Shown piece after piece: positions 1 to 6,430 of a stretch of 12,633 nucleotides of DNA (position 1 is its first letter; every line of letters starts with the position of its first letter). Under the pieces are notes generated by a model, which saw only the letters and a program-made list of their open reading frames with translations, did no database searches and was not told the DNA's origin. The stretch comes from an uncultured Bacteroidota bacterium. GTDB lineage: Bacteria; Bacteroidota; Bacteroidia; Chitinophagales; Saprospiraceae. The stretch covers positions 1-12,633 of the forward strand of contig CALEYM010000570.1 of the NCBI GenBank assembly GCA_937926185.1, written 5' to 3'. The translations under genes and the position numbers were made by a program.

Positions 1-789
1 ACGCTGGCATTGGTATATCCATATTCGCACAACCTGCGCTACCTGCTGGCCATTAAATCGCATCAGGACAATCACCCGGATTTTGGCCGCAACCTGGCTG
101 CCGCCGCGGCCTGCAGCCTGGATCGCGGCCGGCTGTTCCAATTGGTCGCCCCTAAAAAAATGGCGCCGGTTCCGGTAGAAGCGGAAGAGGTGATCCTGGA
201 ATTGAAGCCCATCGAAACGGTTCAGCAGGAACTGCAGGCCCTGGCTCCCGTACCGCGCGCTACCGAAGTGGCTGCCGCATCCGCCGCTCAACAGGCGCCC
301 CTGCCGGAAGCGGCATTAGACCTGACCCGGCCCCTCGACCCGGCCGCTGGTATAAAAACGCCGGAAGAAGCAGAACCTGTTGCGCCGGAGTCTCCGGAAA
401 TCCGGCAAAAAGCAGAAAAAACAAACCCTCACCTGGAATTCCGGCCTTCCTTTGCGGCCTGGGCCGGCCAGTTTAACGCGCCGGCCCTGGCGCCTGAAAA
501 GCCTTCGACCGGTCTGCAAGCCCTTGCGCCTGTAGTCAGGGCCGGGGAAAAATCCGCTGCACAGAGCAGTGATGATGAAACTCCCGAAGCAGAGCAGGTA
601 GTAACGCCCCAAATGTTGGCCGAAAAAAGTGTTTCCGAAAACAAAGACATTCTCTCTGAAACACTGGCACGCCTGTATGCGCAACAAGGTTATCGTGAAA
701 AGGCCATCGCGATGTATGAACGCCTGAGTTTGGCGTTTCCGGAAAAAAGCGATTACTTTGCGGCGGAAATTGAAAAATTAAAAAAATAA
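1..789 (+). CDS. TPR-like protein encoded upstream of secG (5' end outside window)
   Basis: The reading frame is open to the left edge (first visible residues TLALVYPYSHNLRYLLAIKS), so the true start is upstream; a TTG at position 10 is only the first possible start inside the window. About 262 residues are visible. Residues 1-50 look like a helical segment also met in Bacteroidota proteins encoded before secG (from memory). Residues about 55-210 are a low-complexity linker rich in Ala, Pro and Glu, in which a motif LQALAPVxRAxE occurs twice (from codons 78 and 172), suggesting internal duplication. The last 45 residues (SETLARLYAQQGYREKAIAMYERL onward, shown here only by pattern: L-A-x2-Y-x2-Q-G-x2-x-K-A) form one tetratricopeptide-like helical hairpin, expected to mediate protein contacts. 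No catalytic motif is visible and the function is unknown. It ends 9 bases before secG and is probably co-transcribed with it. Confidence 0.8.
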   Translation, partial: TLALVYPYSHNLRYLLAIKSHQDNHPDFGRNLAAAAACSLDRGRLFQLVAPKKMAPVPVEAEEVILELKPIETVQQELQALAPVPRATEVAAASAAQQAPLPEAALDLTRPLDPAAGIKTPEEAEPVAPESPEIRQKAEKTNPHLEFRPSFAAWAGQFNAPALAPEKPSTGLQALAPVVRAGEKSAAQSSDDETPEAEQVVTPQMLAEKSVSENKDILSETLARLYAQQGYREKAIAMYERLSLAFPEKSDYFAAEIEKLKK

Positions 790-798
790 CAAACAACA

Positions 799-1068
799 AT
801 GTTACCTACTTTATCGGTATTAATTGCTTTGGTGAGTGTTTTGCTGATGGCTGCCGTGCTGATCCAAAACCCCAAGGGCGGCGGTATTGACCCCACATTC
901 GGCGGTCAGGCGCAACAACTTTTCGGCGCGGCCCGCTCCACCGATTTTATTGAAAAAGCCACCTGGGTGCTGGCCGGCGCGCTGTTGATCCTGTGTGTCG
1001 TTGCAGTACTGGTTGTTGGCACGGGTGGCCCCGCTACGCCGGCTGATATTCCACTGCAAACGCAGTAG
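799..1068 (+). CDS. secG: Preprotein translocase subunit SecG
   Basis: SecG is the small accessory subunit of the SecYEG channel in the inner membrane and helps SecA-driven export of unfolded proteins. The 89-residue product has the expected two membrane segments, at about residues 3-23 and 53-74. Between them lies the family's polar loop, with IQNPKGGGID (residues 22-31) and the typical GG-x-x-QQLFGAARSTDF-type stretch just before the second helix. Length is normal for the family (roughly 70-120). The ATG lies 9 bases after the stop of the TPR-like gene, so the two are likely one transcript; no Shine-Dalgarno site is visible, as is usual in Bacteroidota. The short tail after the second helix is Pro/Thr-rich. 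Identification is confident from motif and topology. Confidence 0.93.
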   Translation: MLPTLSVLIALVSVLLMAAVLIQNPKGGGIDPTFGGQAQQLFGAARSTDFIEKATWVLAGALLILCVVAVLVVGTGGPATPADIPLQTQ

Positions 1069-1100
1069 GGCAGAGGCTGCCTCAGAAGTCATTGAACATT

Positions 1101-1160
1101 ATTGGTCATCAGCAATTCCCGGTTTGAGTAAGATCGACCTGGGAATTGCTGATAACCAAT
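1101..1160. terminator. Large intergenic hairpin between secG and the convergent glucosaminidase gene
   Basis: The arms 1101-1120 (ATTGGTCATCAGCAATTCCC) and 1141-1160 (GGGAATTGCTGATAACCAAT) are inverted copies with 19 of 20 positions paired around a 20-base loop. A further AGAAGT/ACTTCT pair lies outside (1084-1089 and 1162-1166 region) but is offset by about ten extra bases on the left. The position between two convergent genes fits a bidirectional transcription end. There is no poly-T run on either side, so it is not a textbook intrinsic terminator; it could instead be a dispersed palindromic repeat or an RNA 3'-end stabiliser. The fold is seen directly and the role is inferred. Confidence 0.55.
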
Positions 1161-1179
1161 AACTTCTGGGATAACCTCT

Positions 1180-2013
1180 TCACCTTCGGTCGTACGCGTC
1201 GAGTTCCAGATTCTGGATCAGGGCGATCAGTTTTTCCCCGTATTTTTTATCCGTGGCATAGCCCGCTTTGGCCAGGCCCTGCGCCCAGCCCCGGTAATCC
1301 GCGGCGTTCAGTTTAAAAAGATGGGCATACCGCCCGCTGTTTTTCAAAAACTGGCTGTGCGCCCGGTAGCTGCTCCAGACATTGCCGTATTTCACAAAAA
1401 AATCTTTGTGCGAGTCGTCGCTGAAGTTGGCGCAATGACCCTTTTTACAACGTTTGGAAAAACATTTCATGCCGAAATGATTGTTGGTGCCTCGGGCGAG
1501 GCGGCTTTCACCGGCGTCGCTTTCGAGCAGGCCCTGGGCGAGAATAATGCTGGCCGGTATGCCGAATTTGTGCATTTCGGCGACAGCCACCGGGGCAAAA
1601 CGGGATACATAGTCCCGGCATTTTTCCATCGCGGCAGTCACTTCTTCGCCTTCCATATTATTGCGCGCGGCAAAACCGGGGTCCACGGCAAACCGGATTT
1701 GGCCTTGTGAACCCGGCGGCAGCACGACCGCGGATGCCGGCCGGCGTTTTTGTGGTTTTTCACGTTCCTTTTCCTGAAATATTTCCGGTATCAGCGAAGC
1801 CCTGATCTTGTGGCCGCCGGCTTCTGCCTGTTCGCGGGCGGAAGCCGGGCTGAGGTCCAGAACAATGGTTAGTTTTTCGCTCCAAACCAGGTAAGTGATC
1901 GCTACGAGGAGCATGAATTTCCATAGCACCGGTTCGCGAAACAAAGCGCCGTCGAAGGTGGCCGCTGCCGGTCTGCTGTTCATCGTGGCATGGTGGCGGT
2001 AGTAGTGTGCCAT
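1180..2013 (-). CDS. Membrane-anchored glucosaminidase (GH73-type peptidoglycan hydrolase)
   Basis: This is likely a beta-N-acetylglucosaminidase that cuts peptidoglycan glycan strands from the periplasmic side. The 277-residue protein has a short cytoplasmic N-terminus, one membrane segment at about residues 30-54 (WKFMLLVAITYLVW), a charged linker (55-125), and the catalytic domain at about 133-275. Within it IILAQGLLESDAGES (156-170) carries the probable catalytic Glu164, NNHFGMK (177-183) follows, and GYATDKKYGEKL (251-262) matches the conserved Tyr-containing C-terminal motif of FlgJ-like glucosaminidases. Four cysteines (132, 184, 189, 194), three of them clustered, could form disulfides or bind metal. 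An internal ATG at codon 11 is an alternative start, and no ribosome binding site decides between them. It is divergent from the sugar kinase gene and convergent with secG. Confidence 0.85.
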   Translation of the reverse strand: MAHYYRHHATMNSRPAAATFDGALFREPVLWKFMLLVAITYLVWSEKLTIVLDLSPASAREQAEAGGHKIRASLIPEIFQEKEREKPQKRRPASAVVLPPGSQGQIRFAVDPGFAARNNMEGEEVTAAMEKCRDYVSRFAPVAVAEMHKFGIPASIILAQGLLESDAGESRLARGTNNHFGMKCFSKRCKKGHCANFSDDSHKDFFVKYGNVWSSYRAHSQFLKNSGRYAHLFKLNAADYRGWAQGLAKAGYATDKKYGEKLIALIQNLELDAYDRR

Positions 2014-2082
2014 GTTCGAAATTTTATAGTGAGGGACAGAAATACAGGAGGGCTAAAAAACCAACTCCTTAAGTACAGGGCA

Positions 2083-2113
2083 CAAAGTAAAACAATATGT
2101 TTTTTATTTGCAA
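2083..2113 (-). promoter_or_regulatory. Candidate promoter for the glucosaminidase gene
   Basis: On the minus strand a TTG (2113-2111) is followed after 20 bases by TTACTTTG (2090-2083). This differs from the Bacteroidota -7 consensus TAnnTTTG by one base and has near-ideal spacing. It would give a leader of roughly 65-70 bases. It lies in the AT-rich half of the 230-base divergent gap, so a chance match is possible. Confidence 0.3.
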
Positions 2114-2187
2114 CAAAAAATTTATTTTATGAAACAAATTTGCTACATTTCGGCAAGGGGGTAGGTATTTGCCGGGAAAGTCCTATT

Positions 2188-2218
2188 TTTGCGCTCGTTC
2201 TTGCTTAGTGTAATTTTT
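2188..2218 (+). promoter_or_regulatory. Candidate promoter for the sugar kinase-pfkA unit
   Basis: TTTG at 2188-2191 and TAATTTTT at 2211-2218 are spaced by 19 bases, the preferred spacing of the Bacteroidota -33/-7 promoter (TTTG, TAnnTTTG); only the last base of the -7 element departs. Transcription would start near 2225, about 20 bases before the ATG at 2244. An overlapping perfect TAnnTTTG (TATTTTTG, 2184-2191) has no TTTG at the right distance, so it was ranked second. Confidence 0.4.
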
Positions 2219-2243
2219 ACACACCTTTATTCGTTTACCTGAT

Positions 2244-3089
2244 ATGGTTATTATTGCCGACTGCGGTTCCACAAAATGCGACTGGCTGCTCGTTCACGGC
2301 GAACGGGATCAACAATTGGAAAATACGGTGGGTTTCAGCCCGTTTTTTCACACAACGGCTGAAATTGCAGACATTATAACGACCCAGCTGTTACCGAAAA
2401 TCAAACCGGGCGAAGTCACGCGGGTATGGTTCTACGGAACAGGCGTTCATGACGAACACCGCGGGGAAATAGTAGCCGCTGCATTGCGGTCGGTATTCCC
2501 GAATGCCGGGGTGGAAGTGGAACACGATCTGCTGGCCTCGGCCCGCGCCACTTGCAAACACAGTGCCGGCATTGCCTGTATTTTGGGCACCGGTTCCAAC
2601 AGTTGTTACTACGACGGCAAACGGATTTTGGATAACGTAACTTCATTAGGTTGGCTGCTGGGCGACGAGGGCAGCGGCACCCACCTGGGCAAGGCGCTTT
2701 TGCGCGCGTGGTTCTACCGCGAATTGCCTGCCGATCTGAATGCCGCTTTCAATGCCGCGTATCCCGAAGGGCCCGACGCGATCAAAGACAGGGTATATGA
2801 AAAAGGCGCCAATGCTTACCTGGCTTCGTTCACCCGTTTTTTGGGCGATCATTTGCAACACCCCTACATTCAAAAACTGGTGGCCGATTCGCTGGGCGAG
2901 TTCCTCGACCGCCACGTGTGCAAATACAGCGGTTATCAGCACGTGCCGGTGCATTTCGTGGGCTCTATTGCGCATCATTTCCAACAGGTACTGGAAAAGT
3001 GCATGGAGGAGCGGAAACTGCAGTTAGGGGTGGTCATCCGGAAACCGATTTATCCCCTGGCCGAATTTCATTTACATCCTTTGGATTAA
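2244..3089 (+). CDS. BadF/BadG/BcrA/BcrD-type ATPase, probable N-acetylglucosamine kinase
   Basis: This belongs to the ASKHA sugar-kinase fold and most resembles the Bacteroidota proteins annotated as GlcNAc kinase or BadF/BadG ATPase. It would phosphorylate an amino sugar in the cytosol at the expense of ATP. The 281 residues show the nucleotide-binding elements in order: phosphate-1 motif DCGSTKCDW (6-14), phosphate-2 motif ILGTGSNS (113-120), then GWLLGDEGSG (136-145), and an adenosine motif VHFVGSIAHHF (237-247). The catalytic base is probably Asp96 in EHDLLASA (93-100), by analogy with the family. No iron-sulfur cysteine motif of the benzoyl-CoA reductase activators is visible, which favours a sugar kinase. 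It is followed after 6 bases by pfkA, so the two are probably one operon. Substrate is inferred; other hexosamines are possible. Confidence 0.8.
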   Translation: MVIIADCGSTKCDWLLVHGERDQQLENTVGFSPFFHTTAEIADIITTQLLPKIKPGEVTRVWFYGTGVHDEHRGEIVAAALRSVFPNAGVEVEHDLLASARATCKHSAGIACILGTGSNSCYYDGKRILDNVTSLGWLLGDEGSGTHLGKALLRAWFYRELPADLNAAFNAAYPEGPDAIKDRVYEKGANAYLASFTRFLGDHLQHPYIQKLVADSLGEFLDRHVCKYSGYQHVPVHFVGSIAHHFQQVLEKCMEERKLQLGVVIRKPIYPLAEFHLHPLD

Positions 3090-3095
3090 TTCAAT

Positions 3096-4085
3096 ATGGC
3101 AAAAGATATTAAACGAATCGCGGTATTCACTTCCGGCGGAGACGCGCCCGGCATGAATGCCGCTATCCGGGCTATCGTCCGGAATGCCTTTAACAACGAC
3201 TTACACATATACGGTATCCTCCGCGGTTATGAAGGCATGATCGACGGCACTTTCAAACGGCTGGAAACTACCGATGTCAGCAATATTATTCACCGGGGCG
3301 GAACGATACTGAAAACAGCCAGAAGCCAACGGTTTCTTACGCCGGAGGGCAGGAAACAGGCTTATGAAAATCTGTTGTACAACGACATCGACGCCCTGAT
3401 CGCCATCGGCGGGAACGGTACCTTTACCGGCGCCATGAAGTTCATTGAAGAATACCCCGACGTAAAGGTGCTCGGTATTCCCGGCACCATCGATAACGAC
3501 CTGTTCGGCACTGATTTTACGGTCGGATTTGATACGGCGGTCAATACGGCTGTACAGGCGGTGGATAAGATCCGGGATACCGCCGATTCGCACAACCGCC
3601 TGTTTTTCGTGGAAGTTATGGGCCGGCATTCGGGTTTTATTGCCCTGCACACCGCTATTGCCGGTGGGGCCGGCGGGGTACTGATCCCGGAGGAGGATTT
3701 TAATATCGACGACCTGGTAAAGTTGCTCAAACGCGGCGCCAAACGGGCCAAACTGTTCAGTATTGTGATCGTTGCCGAGGGCAACCACATGGGCACCGTT
3801 TACGATATTGCGCGCCAGGTGGAAGAAAAGGTAGACGTGTACGACGATATAAAAGTAACCGTGATCGGCCACCTGCAGCGCGGCGGCTCCCCCTCGGCTT
3901 TCGACCGGGTGTTGTCCAGTATCCTGGGTTTCGGAGCCGTGGAAGGACTGTTGGAAGGAAAATCAGGCGCTATGGTGGGTATCCGGAATAATGCCGTGCA
4001 TTATACGCCTTTCAGAGAGGCTATTTCAAAAAGCAAGCCCTTGAACAAAGACTTGCTCCGGATGGCGCACATCCTGGCGCAGTGA
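3096..4085 (+). CDS. pfkA: 6-phosphofructokinase (ATP-type, group A)
   Basis: The enzyme phosphorylates fructose 6-phosphate to fructose 1,6-bisphosphate in glycolysis. The 329-residue length is normal for the short bacterial form. Motifs aligned from memory to E. coli PfkA: TSGGDAPGMN (12-21, ATP site), R76, PGTIDND (129-135) with the catalytic base Asp133 (E. coli Asp127), R168 in the SHNR motif (Arg162), MGRHSG (175-180, substrate binding), Glu229 (Glu222) and GHLQRGGSP (258-266). Gly108 at the ATP/PPi-discriminating position suggests ATP use. Two departures stand out: the GGDG motif reads GGNGT, with Asn107 at the E. coli Asp103 position, and Lys253 replaces Arg243. The ATG starts 6 bases after the upstream kinase gene. 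Downstream lies a long inverted repeat, then the convergent lrp gene. Confidence 0.94.
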   Translation: MAKDIKRIAVFTSGGDAPGMNAAIRAIVRNAFNNDLHIYGILRGYEGMIDGTFKRLETTDVSNIIHRGGTILKTARSQRFLTPEGRKQAYENLLYNDIDALIAIGGNGTFTGAMKFIEEYPDVKVLGIPGTIDNDLFGTDFTVGFDTAVNTAVQAVDKIRDTADSHNRLFFVEVMGRHSGFIALHTAIAGGAGGVLIPEEDFNIDDLVKLLKRGAKRAKLFSIVIVAEGNHMGTVYDIARQVEEKVDVYDDIKVTVIGHLQRGGSPSAFDRVLSSILGFGAVEGLLEGKSGAMVGIRNNAVHYTPFREAISKSKPLNKDLLRMAHILAQ

Positions 4086-4090
4086 TGAGG

Positions 4091-4185
4091 ATTTACGATT
4101 TACGATTTACGATTAAAGTGCCCTCTATAAAGTTCCGGCCAACCATTATTCGTGATACCCCAATCGTAAATCGTAAATCGTAAAT
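4091..4185. repeat. Inverted pair of heptamer tandem repeats (TTTACGA x3) between pfkA and lrp
   Basis: The segment 4091-4114 contains three tandem copies of TTTACGA, and 4162-4185 is its exact reverse complement (24 of 24 bases), around a 47-base spacer. It fills the gap between two convergent genes. It could act as a bidirectional terminator or transcript 3'-end hairpin, but no poly-T run follows the stem, and the internal tandem structure points to a repeat element rather than a simple terminator. Related heptamer units lie at 6655-6759 and 7812-7846. Confidence 0.8.
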
Positions 4186-4216
4186 TCAGACTTATAATAC
4201 AGTCACAAAAAATTCC

Positions 4217-4696
4217 CTACTTTTCGTCGTAATTGTACGGCAGTATCTTCGAATCCTTTACCGTCGACAAAGTCATCAGGGTTTTCAGCCGTTCGATTTC
4301 TTCGATCTGACTCAACGTCTTGAACAGCAACTGTTCGTAGGTGGGGATGTCTTTGCACACGATTTTCATCAGGAAGTCGGCTTCGCCGGTGATGATATAG
4401 CACTCGGTGATCTCGTCGATCCTGGCAATTTTTTCCAGAAAGTTATTCAGGGCGTTTTCCCGTTTCCAGGCCAGCGATACCAGGACGAAGGTTTTTACGT
4501 TCAGGCCCATCATTTGCGGGTTTACCTGGGCGTGGTAACTTTGTATGATATCGCTTTGTTCCAGTTTCTTGACCCGTTCGAGCGTGGGGGCAGGAGAAAG
4601 ACCGATTTTTTTGGAGAGGTCGAGGTTCGTGATTTTGCTGTTTTCCTGAAGGATTTTCAGAATTTTCAAGTCTATTTTATCTAATTTCTCCGACAT
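4217..4696 (-). CDS. Lrp/AsnC family transcriptional regulator
   Basis: These regulators bind DNA as dimers or higher oligomers and respond to amino acids. The 159-residue product has the typical length and two-domain order. An N-terminal winged helix-turn-helix occupies residues 5-60, opening LDKIDLKILKILQENS and continuing through LSKKIGLSPAPTLERVKKLE (27-46) as the recognition region. A C-terminal RAM ligand domain covers about 66-143, including the conserved GEADFLMKIVCKD-type stretch (104-116). Its gene lies immediately downstream of the glutamate dehydrogenase gene on the same strand, separated by a terminator and its own promoter, so it is probably transcribed alone. The neighbourhood suggests control of glutamate or branched-chain amino acid metabolism, which is inference. 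The ligand cannot be read from sequence. Confidence 0.93.
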   Translation of the reverse strand: MSEKLDKIDLKILKILQENSKITNLDLSKKIGLSPAPTLERVKKLEQSDIIQSYHAQVNPQMMGLNVKTFVLVSLAWKRENALNNFLEKIARIDEITECYIITGEADFLMKIVCKDIPTYEQLLFKTLSQIEEIERLKTLMTLSTVKDSKILPYNYDEK

Positions 4697-4742
4697 AGTG
4701 AGGTGGCGTTATAAAATTTTATTCTGGTTTGTAAAATTTCTC

Positions 4743-4773
4743 CAAAGGTAGGGCGTCTAAAAATAATGTGCAA
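4743..4773 (-). promoter_or_regulatory. Promoter of the lrp-type gene
   Basis: On the minus strand TTG (4773-4771), a 20-base spacer, and TACCTTTG (4750-4743) match the Bacteroidota TTTG/TAnnTTTG promoter well, with a perfect -7 element. Transcription would start near 4737, leaving a leader of about 40 bases before the ATG at 4696. Confidence 0.6.
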
Positions 4774-4792
4774 GCATTTCTTTAAAAAGCCT

Positions 4793-4807
4793 TTGTAAAT
4801 TTTGTTA
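4793..4807. promoter_or_regulatory. Possible Lrp-like operator upstream of the lrp promoter
   Basis: TTGTAAATTTTGTTA fits the degenerate E. coli Lrp consensus YAGHAWATTWTDCTR at 13 of 15 positions. It sits about 20 bases upstream of the -33 element, centred near -64 relative to the predicted start, a usual place for Lrp-family autoregulation. The region is very AT-rich and the family's sites are variable, so chance is a real alternative. Confidence 0.25.
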
Positions 4808-4911
4808 ATAAACTCTTTTTGTCATTCAATTGCCATTTATTTTGTCTGAACAAGTAGAAATTGGCACAGGTAACCAAAAATTATTTGTTAAAATAGCGGA
4901 TTTGAGGAAGT

Positions 4912-4984
4912 ATAAAAAAAAACGGTTGAACCCGCGGTGTGCCGGCCTTGAACTGCCAAACAAATCCCGCTGATTCAACCGTTT
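4912..4984 (-). terminator. Terminator of the ccmB-ccsA-ccmD-gdh operon, with a long loop
   Basis: Read on the minus strand, an 11-base arm (AAACGGTTGAA, 4984-4974) pairs perfectly with TTCAACCGTTT (4930-4920) and runs into eight or nine T residues (4921-4913 region), the pattern of an intrinsic terminator. It begins 22 bases after the glutamate dehydrogenase stop. The loop is unusually long (43 bases) and contains two small palindromes, CCGCGG (4932-4937) and GCCGGC (4941-4946), so the end may fold into a more complex structure. Confidence 0.7.
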
Positions 4985-5005
4985 GGGTTGGTTATCTTTT
5001 TTCGC

Positions 5006-6430
5006 CTACGGGAAAATACCCATGGAAACGTAGTCGCTTGCAATTTTTTTGAGCGAGCAGACGAAGGCGCCTGTGCGCACATCCGGGATTTCGGGATGGT
5101 GTTTCATCGTTTCCCGAACTTGCTGGTAGGCATTGATCATGGTGTCTTCCAGGCCCGAGTTTACCAGTTCGACTTCCGTTCCGCCGCGGGTCAGGAAGTC
5201 GCGGTCGCGTTCGCTGACCGTTTTACCGGTCATTTCTTCCACTTTGGTGAGGATGCCCTCGAAAGCGTTGTGCTGGAAGCGGTTCTCCAGGCGGCCAAAG
5301 CGGTGATGCGACAGGTTTTTCAGCCACTCAAAATAGGAGACCGTCACCCCGCCGGCGTTGATGAAAAAGTCGGGAAGCACCACGATTCCTTTTTTCGACA
5401 GGACGGCATCGGCTTCGGAGGTAATCGGGCCGTTTGCGGCTTCTGCGATGATTTTCGCTTTGATGCGATCGGCGTTCTCAATCGTGATCTGGTTTTCCAG
5501 GGCCGCGGGCACCAGGATGTCACATTCCACTTCAAGCGCCGCCGAGGGGCCTCCGATATGTTTGGAGCCGGGGAAGCCGATAATGGAACCCGTTTCCTTG
5601 CGGAAGGCCATCAGTTTTTCCACGTCGATGCCGTTGGGATCGAAGATAGAGCCCTCACGTTCGGCGATACCGATAATTTTTACGTCGCCTTCCTGCTGGC
5701 TGATGATGGCGGTGTTGCTGCCCACGTTGCCCAGGCCCTGTACGACCATGGTTTTGCCGGCAATACCTTTGGAAAGGCCTATTTTTTTCATGTCCTCACC
5801 GTGTGACATGCACTCGCGGGTGCCGTAAAAGACGCCGCGGCCGGTAGCCTCGGCGCGGCCGCGAATGCCGTTTTGGGTGACCGGCTTGCCGGTGACGCAG
5901 CCGATGGAGTCGATTTCGCCGTGCCGGAAGGCTTGGTAGGTGTCCAGTATCCAGGCCATTTCGCGCGGGCCGGTGCCGTAGTCGGGCGCCGGCACGTCGA
6001 TGCCGGGGCCTATAAAGTTTTTCTTGATGAGTTCGGTGGTATAGCGGCGGGTGATGTTCTGGAGTTGTTCGGTGGTGTAGTTGGCCGGGTTGATCCGGAT
6101 ACCGCCCTTGGCGCCGCCGAAGGGCACGTCCACCAGGGCGCATTTGTAGGTCATCAGGGCGGCTAGCGCCATCACTTCATCCTGATCGACGGTTTCAGCA
6201 TAGCGGATACCGCCCTTTGTCGGCAGCCGGTGGTGGCTGTGCTGTACGCGATAGGCTTCGATCACCTGGTAATCGTTGCCGACCCGGATCGGAAAACGGA
6301 TTTGCAAAACCAGGTTGCATACACGGATCTGCTCCACCAGGCCTTGCGGGATGTCCGTATACCGGGCGGCATTTTCGACGTATTGTTCTACACTTTTAAA
6401 AAAACTAATTTTTCCGCTCATGTGCGTCAT
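5006..6430 (-). CDS. gdhA: Glutamate dehydrogenase (Glu/Leu/Phe/Val dehydrogenase family, animal-like)
   Basis: The enzyme interconverts glutamate and 2-oxoglutarate plus ammonia with NAD(P), linking nitrogen and carbon metabolism in the cytosol. The 474-residue protein shows the substrate motif PTKGGIRY (70-77), MTYKCALVDVPFGGAKGG (93-110) with probable catalytic Lys108, VPAPDYGT (146-153) with Asp150, and the dinucleotide fold QGLGNVGS (231-238). Glu257 after the second strand (GIAEREG) corresponds to a Glu in animal enzymes, so NAD or dual use is likelier than strict NADP. The C-terminus continues SYFEWLKNLSHHRFGRL (365-381) and then a 43-residue insert before SGLEDTM (425-431), the site of the antenna in animal GDH. 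Two starts are possible (6430 or 6421, MTHMSG). Both overlap the end of the ccmD-like gene, implying translational coupling. Confidence 0.93.
   Translation of the reverse strand: MTHMSGKISFFKSVEQYVENAARYTDIPQGLVEQIRVCNLVLQIRFPIRVGNDYQVIEAYRVQHSHHRLPTKGGIRYAETVDQDEVMALAALMTYKCALVDVPFGGAKGGIRINPANYTTEQLQNITRRYTTELIKKNFIGPGIDVPAPDYGTGPREMAWILDTYQAFRHGEIDSIGCVTGKPVTQNGIRGRAEATGRGVFYGTRECMSHGEDMKKIGLSKGIAGKTMVVQGLGNVGSNTAIISQQEGDVKIIGIAEREGSIFDPNGIDVEKLMAFRKETGSIIGFPGSKHIGGPSAALEVECDILVPAALENQITIENADRIKAKIIAEAANGPITSEADAVLSKKGIVVLPDFFINAGGVTVSYFEWLKNLSHHRFGRLENRFQHNAFEGILTKVEEMTGKTVSERDRDFLTRGGTEVELVNSGLEDTMINAYQQVRETMKHHPEIPDVRTGAFVCSLKKIASDYVSMGIFP

Larger units (their letters stand above)
4697..5005. 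other. Intergenic region between glutamate dehydrogenase and lrp (309 bases)
   Basis: This gap holds the lrp promoter (4743-4773), a possible Lrp-like operator (4793-4807) and the hairpin ending the glutamate dehydrogenase operon (4912-4984). Between 4808 and 4911 I see only AT-rich DNA with no convincing gene or RNA. Confidence 0.6.

Noticed and set aside
1321..1710. Plus-strand open frame (129 codons) inside the glucosaminidase gene
   Set aside because: Antisense to the conserved catalytic domain and without supporting features.
2184..2191. TATTTTTG as the -7 element of the sugar kinase promoter
   Set aside because: It is a perfect -7 match, but no TTTG lies 18-21 bases upstream, and the overlapping TTTG serves better as the -33 element of the site at 2211-2218.
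3201..3872. Minus-strand open frame (223 codons) opposite pfkA
   Set aside because: Antisense to an unambiguous phosphofructokinase and with no recognisable domain.
4091..4185. CRISPR-like array
   Set aside because: Units are only 7 bases with no spacers and the clusters are inverted; no cas genes are nearby.
4988..5806. Long plus-strand open frame (272 codons) opposite glutamate dehydrogenase
   Set aside because: It lies wholly antisense to a gene with clear family motifs, has no recognisable domain, and is expected from the GC bias of the coding strand.
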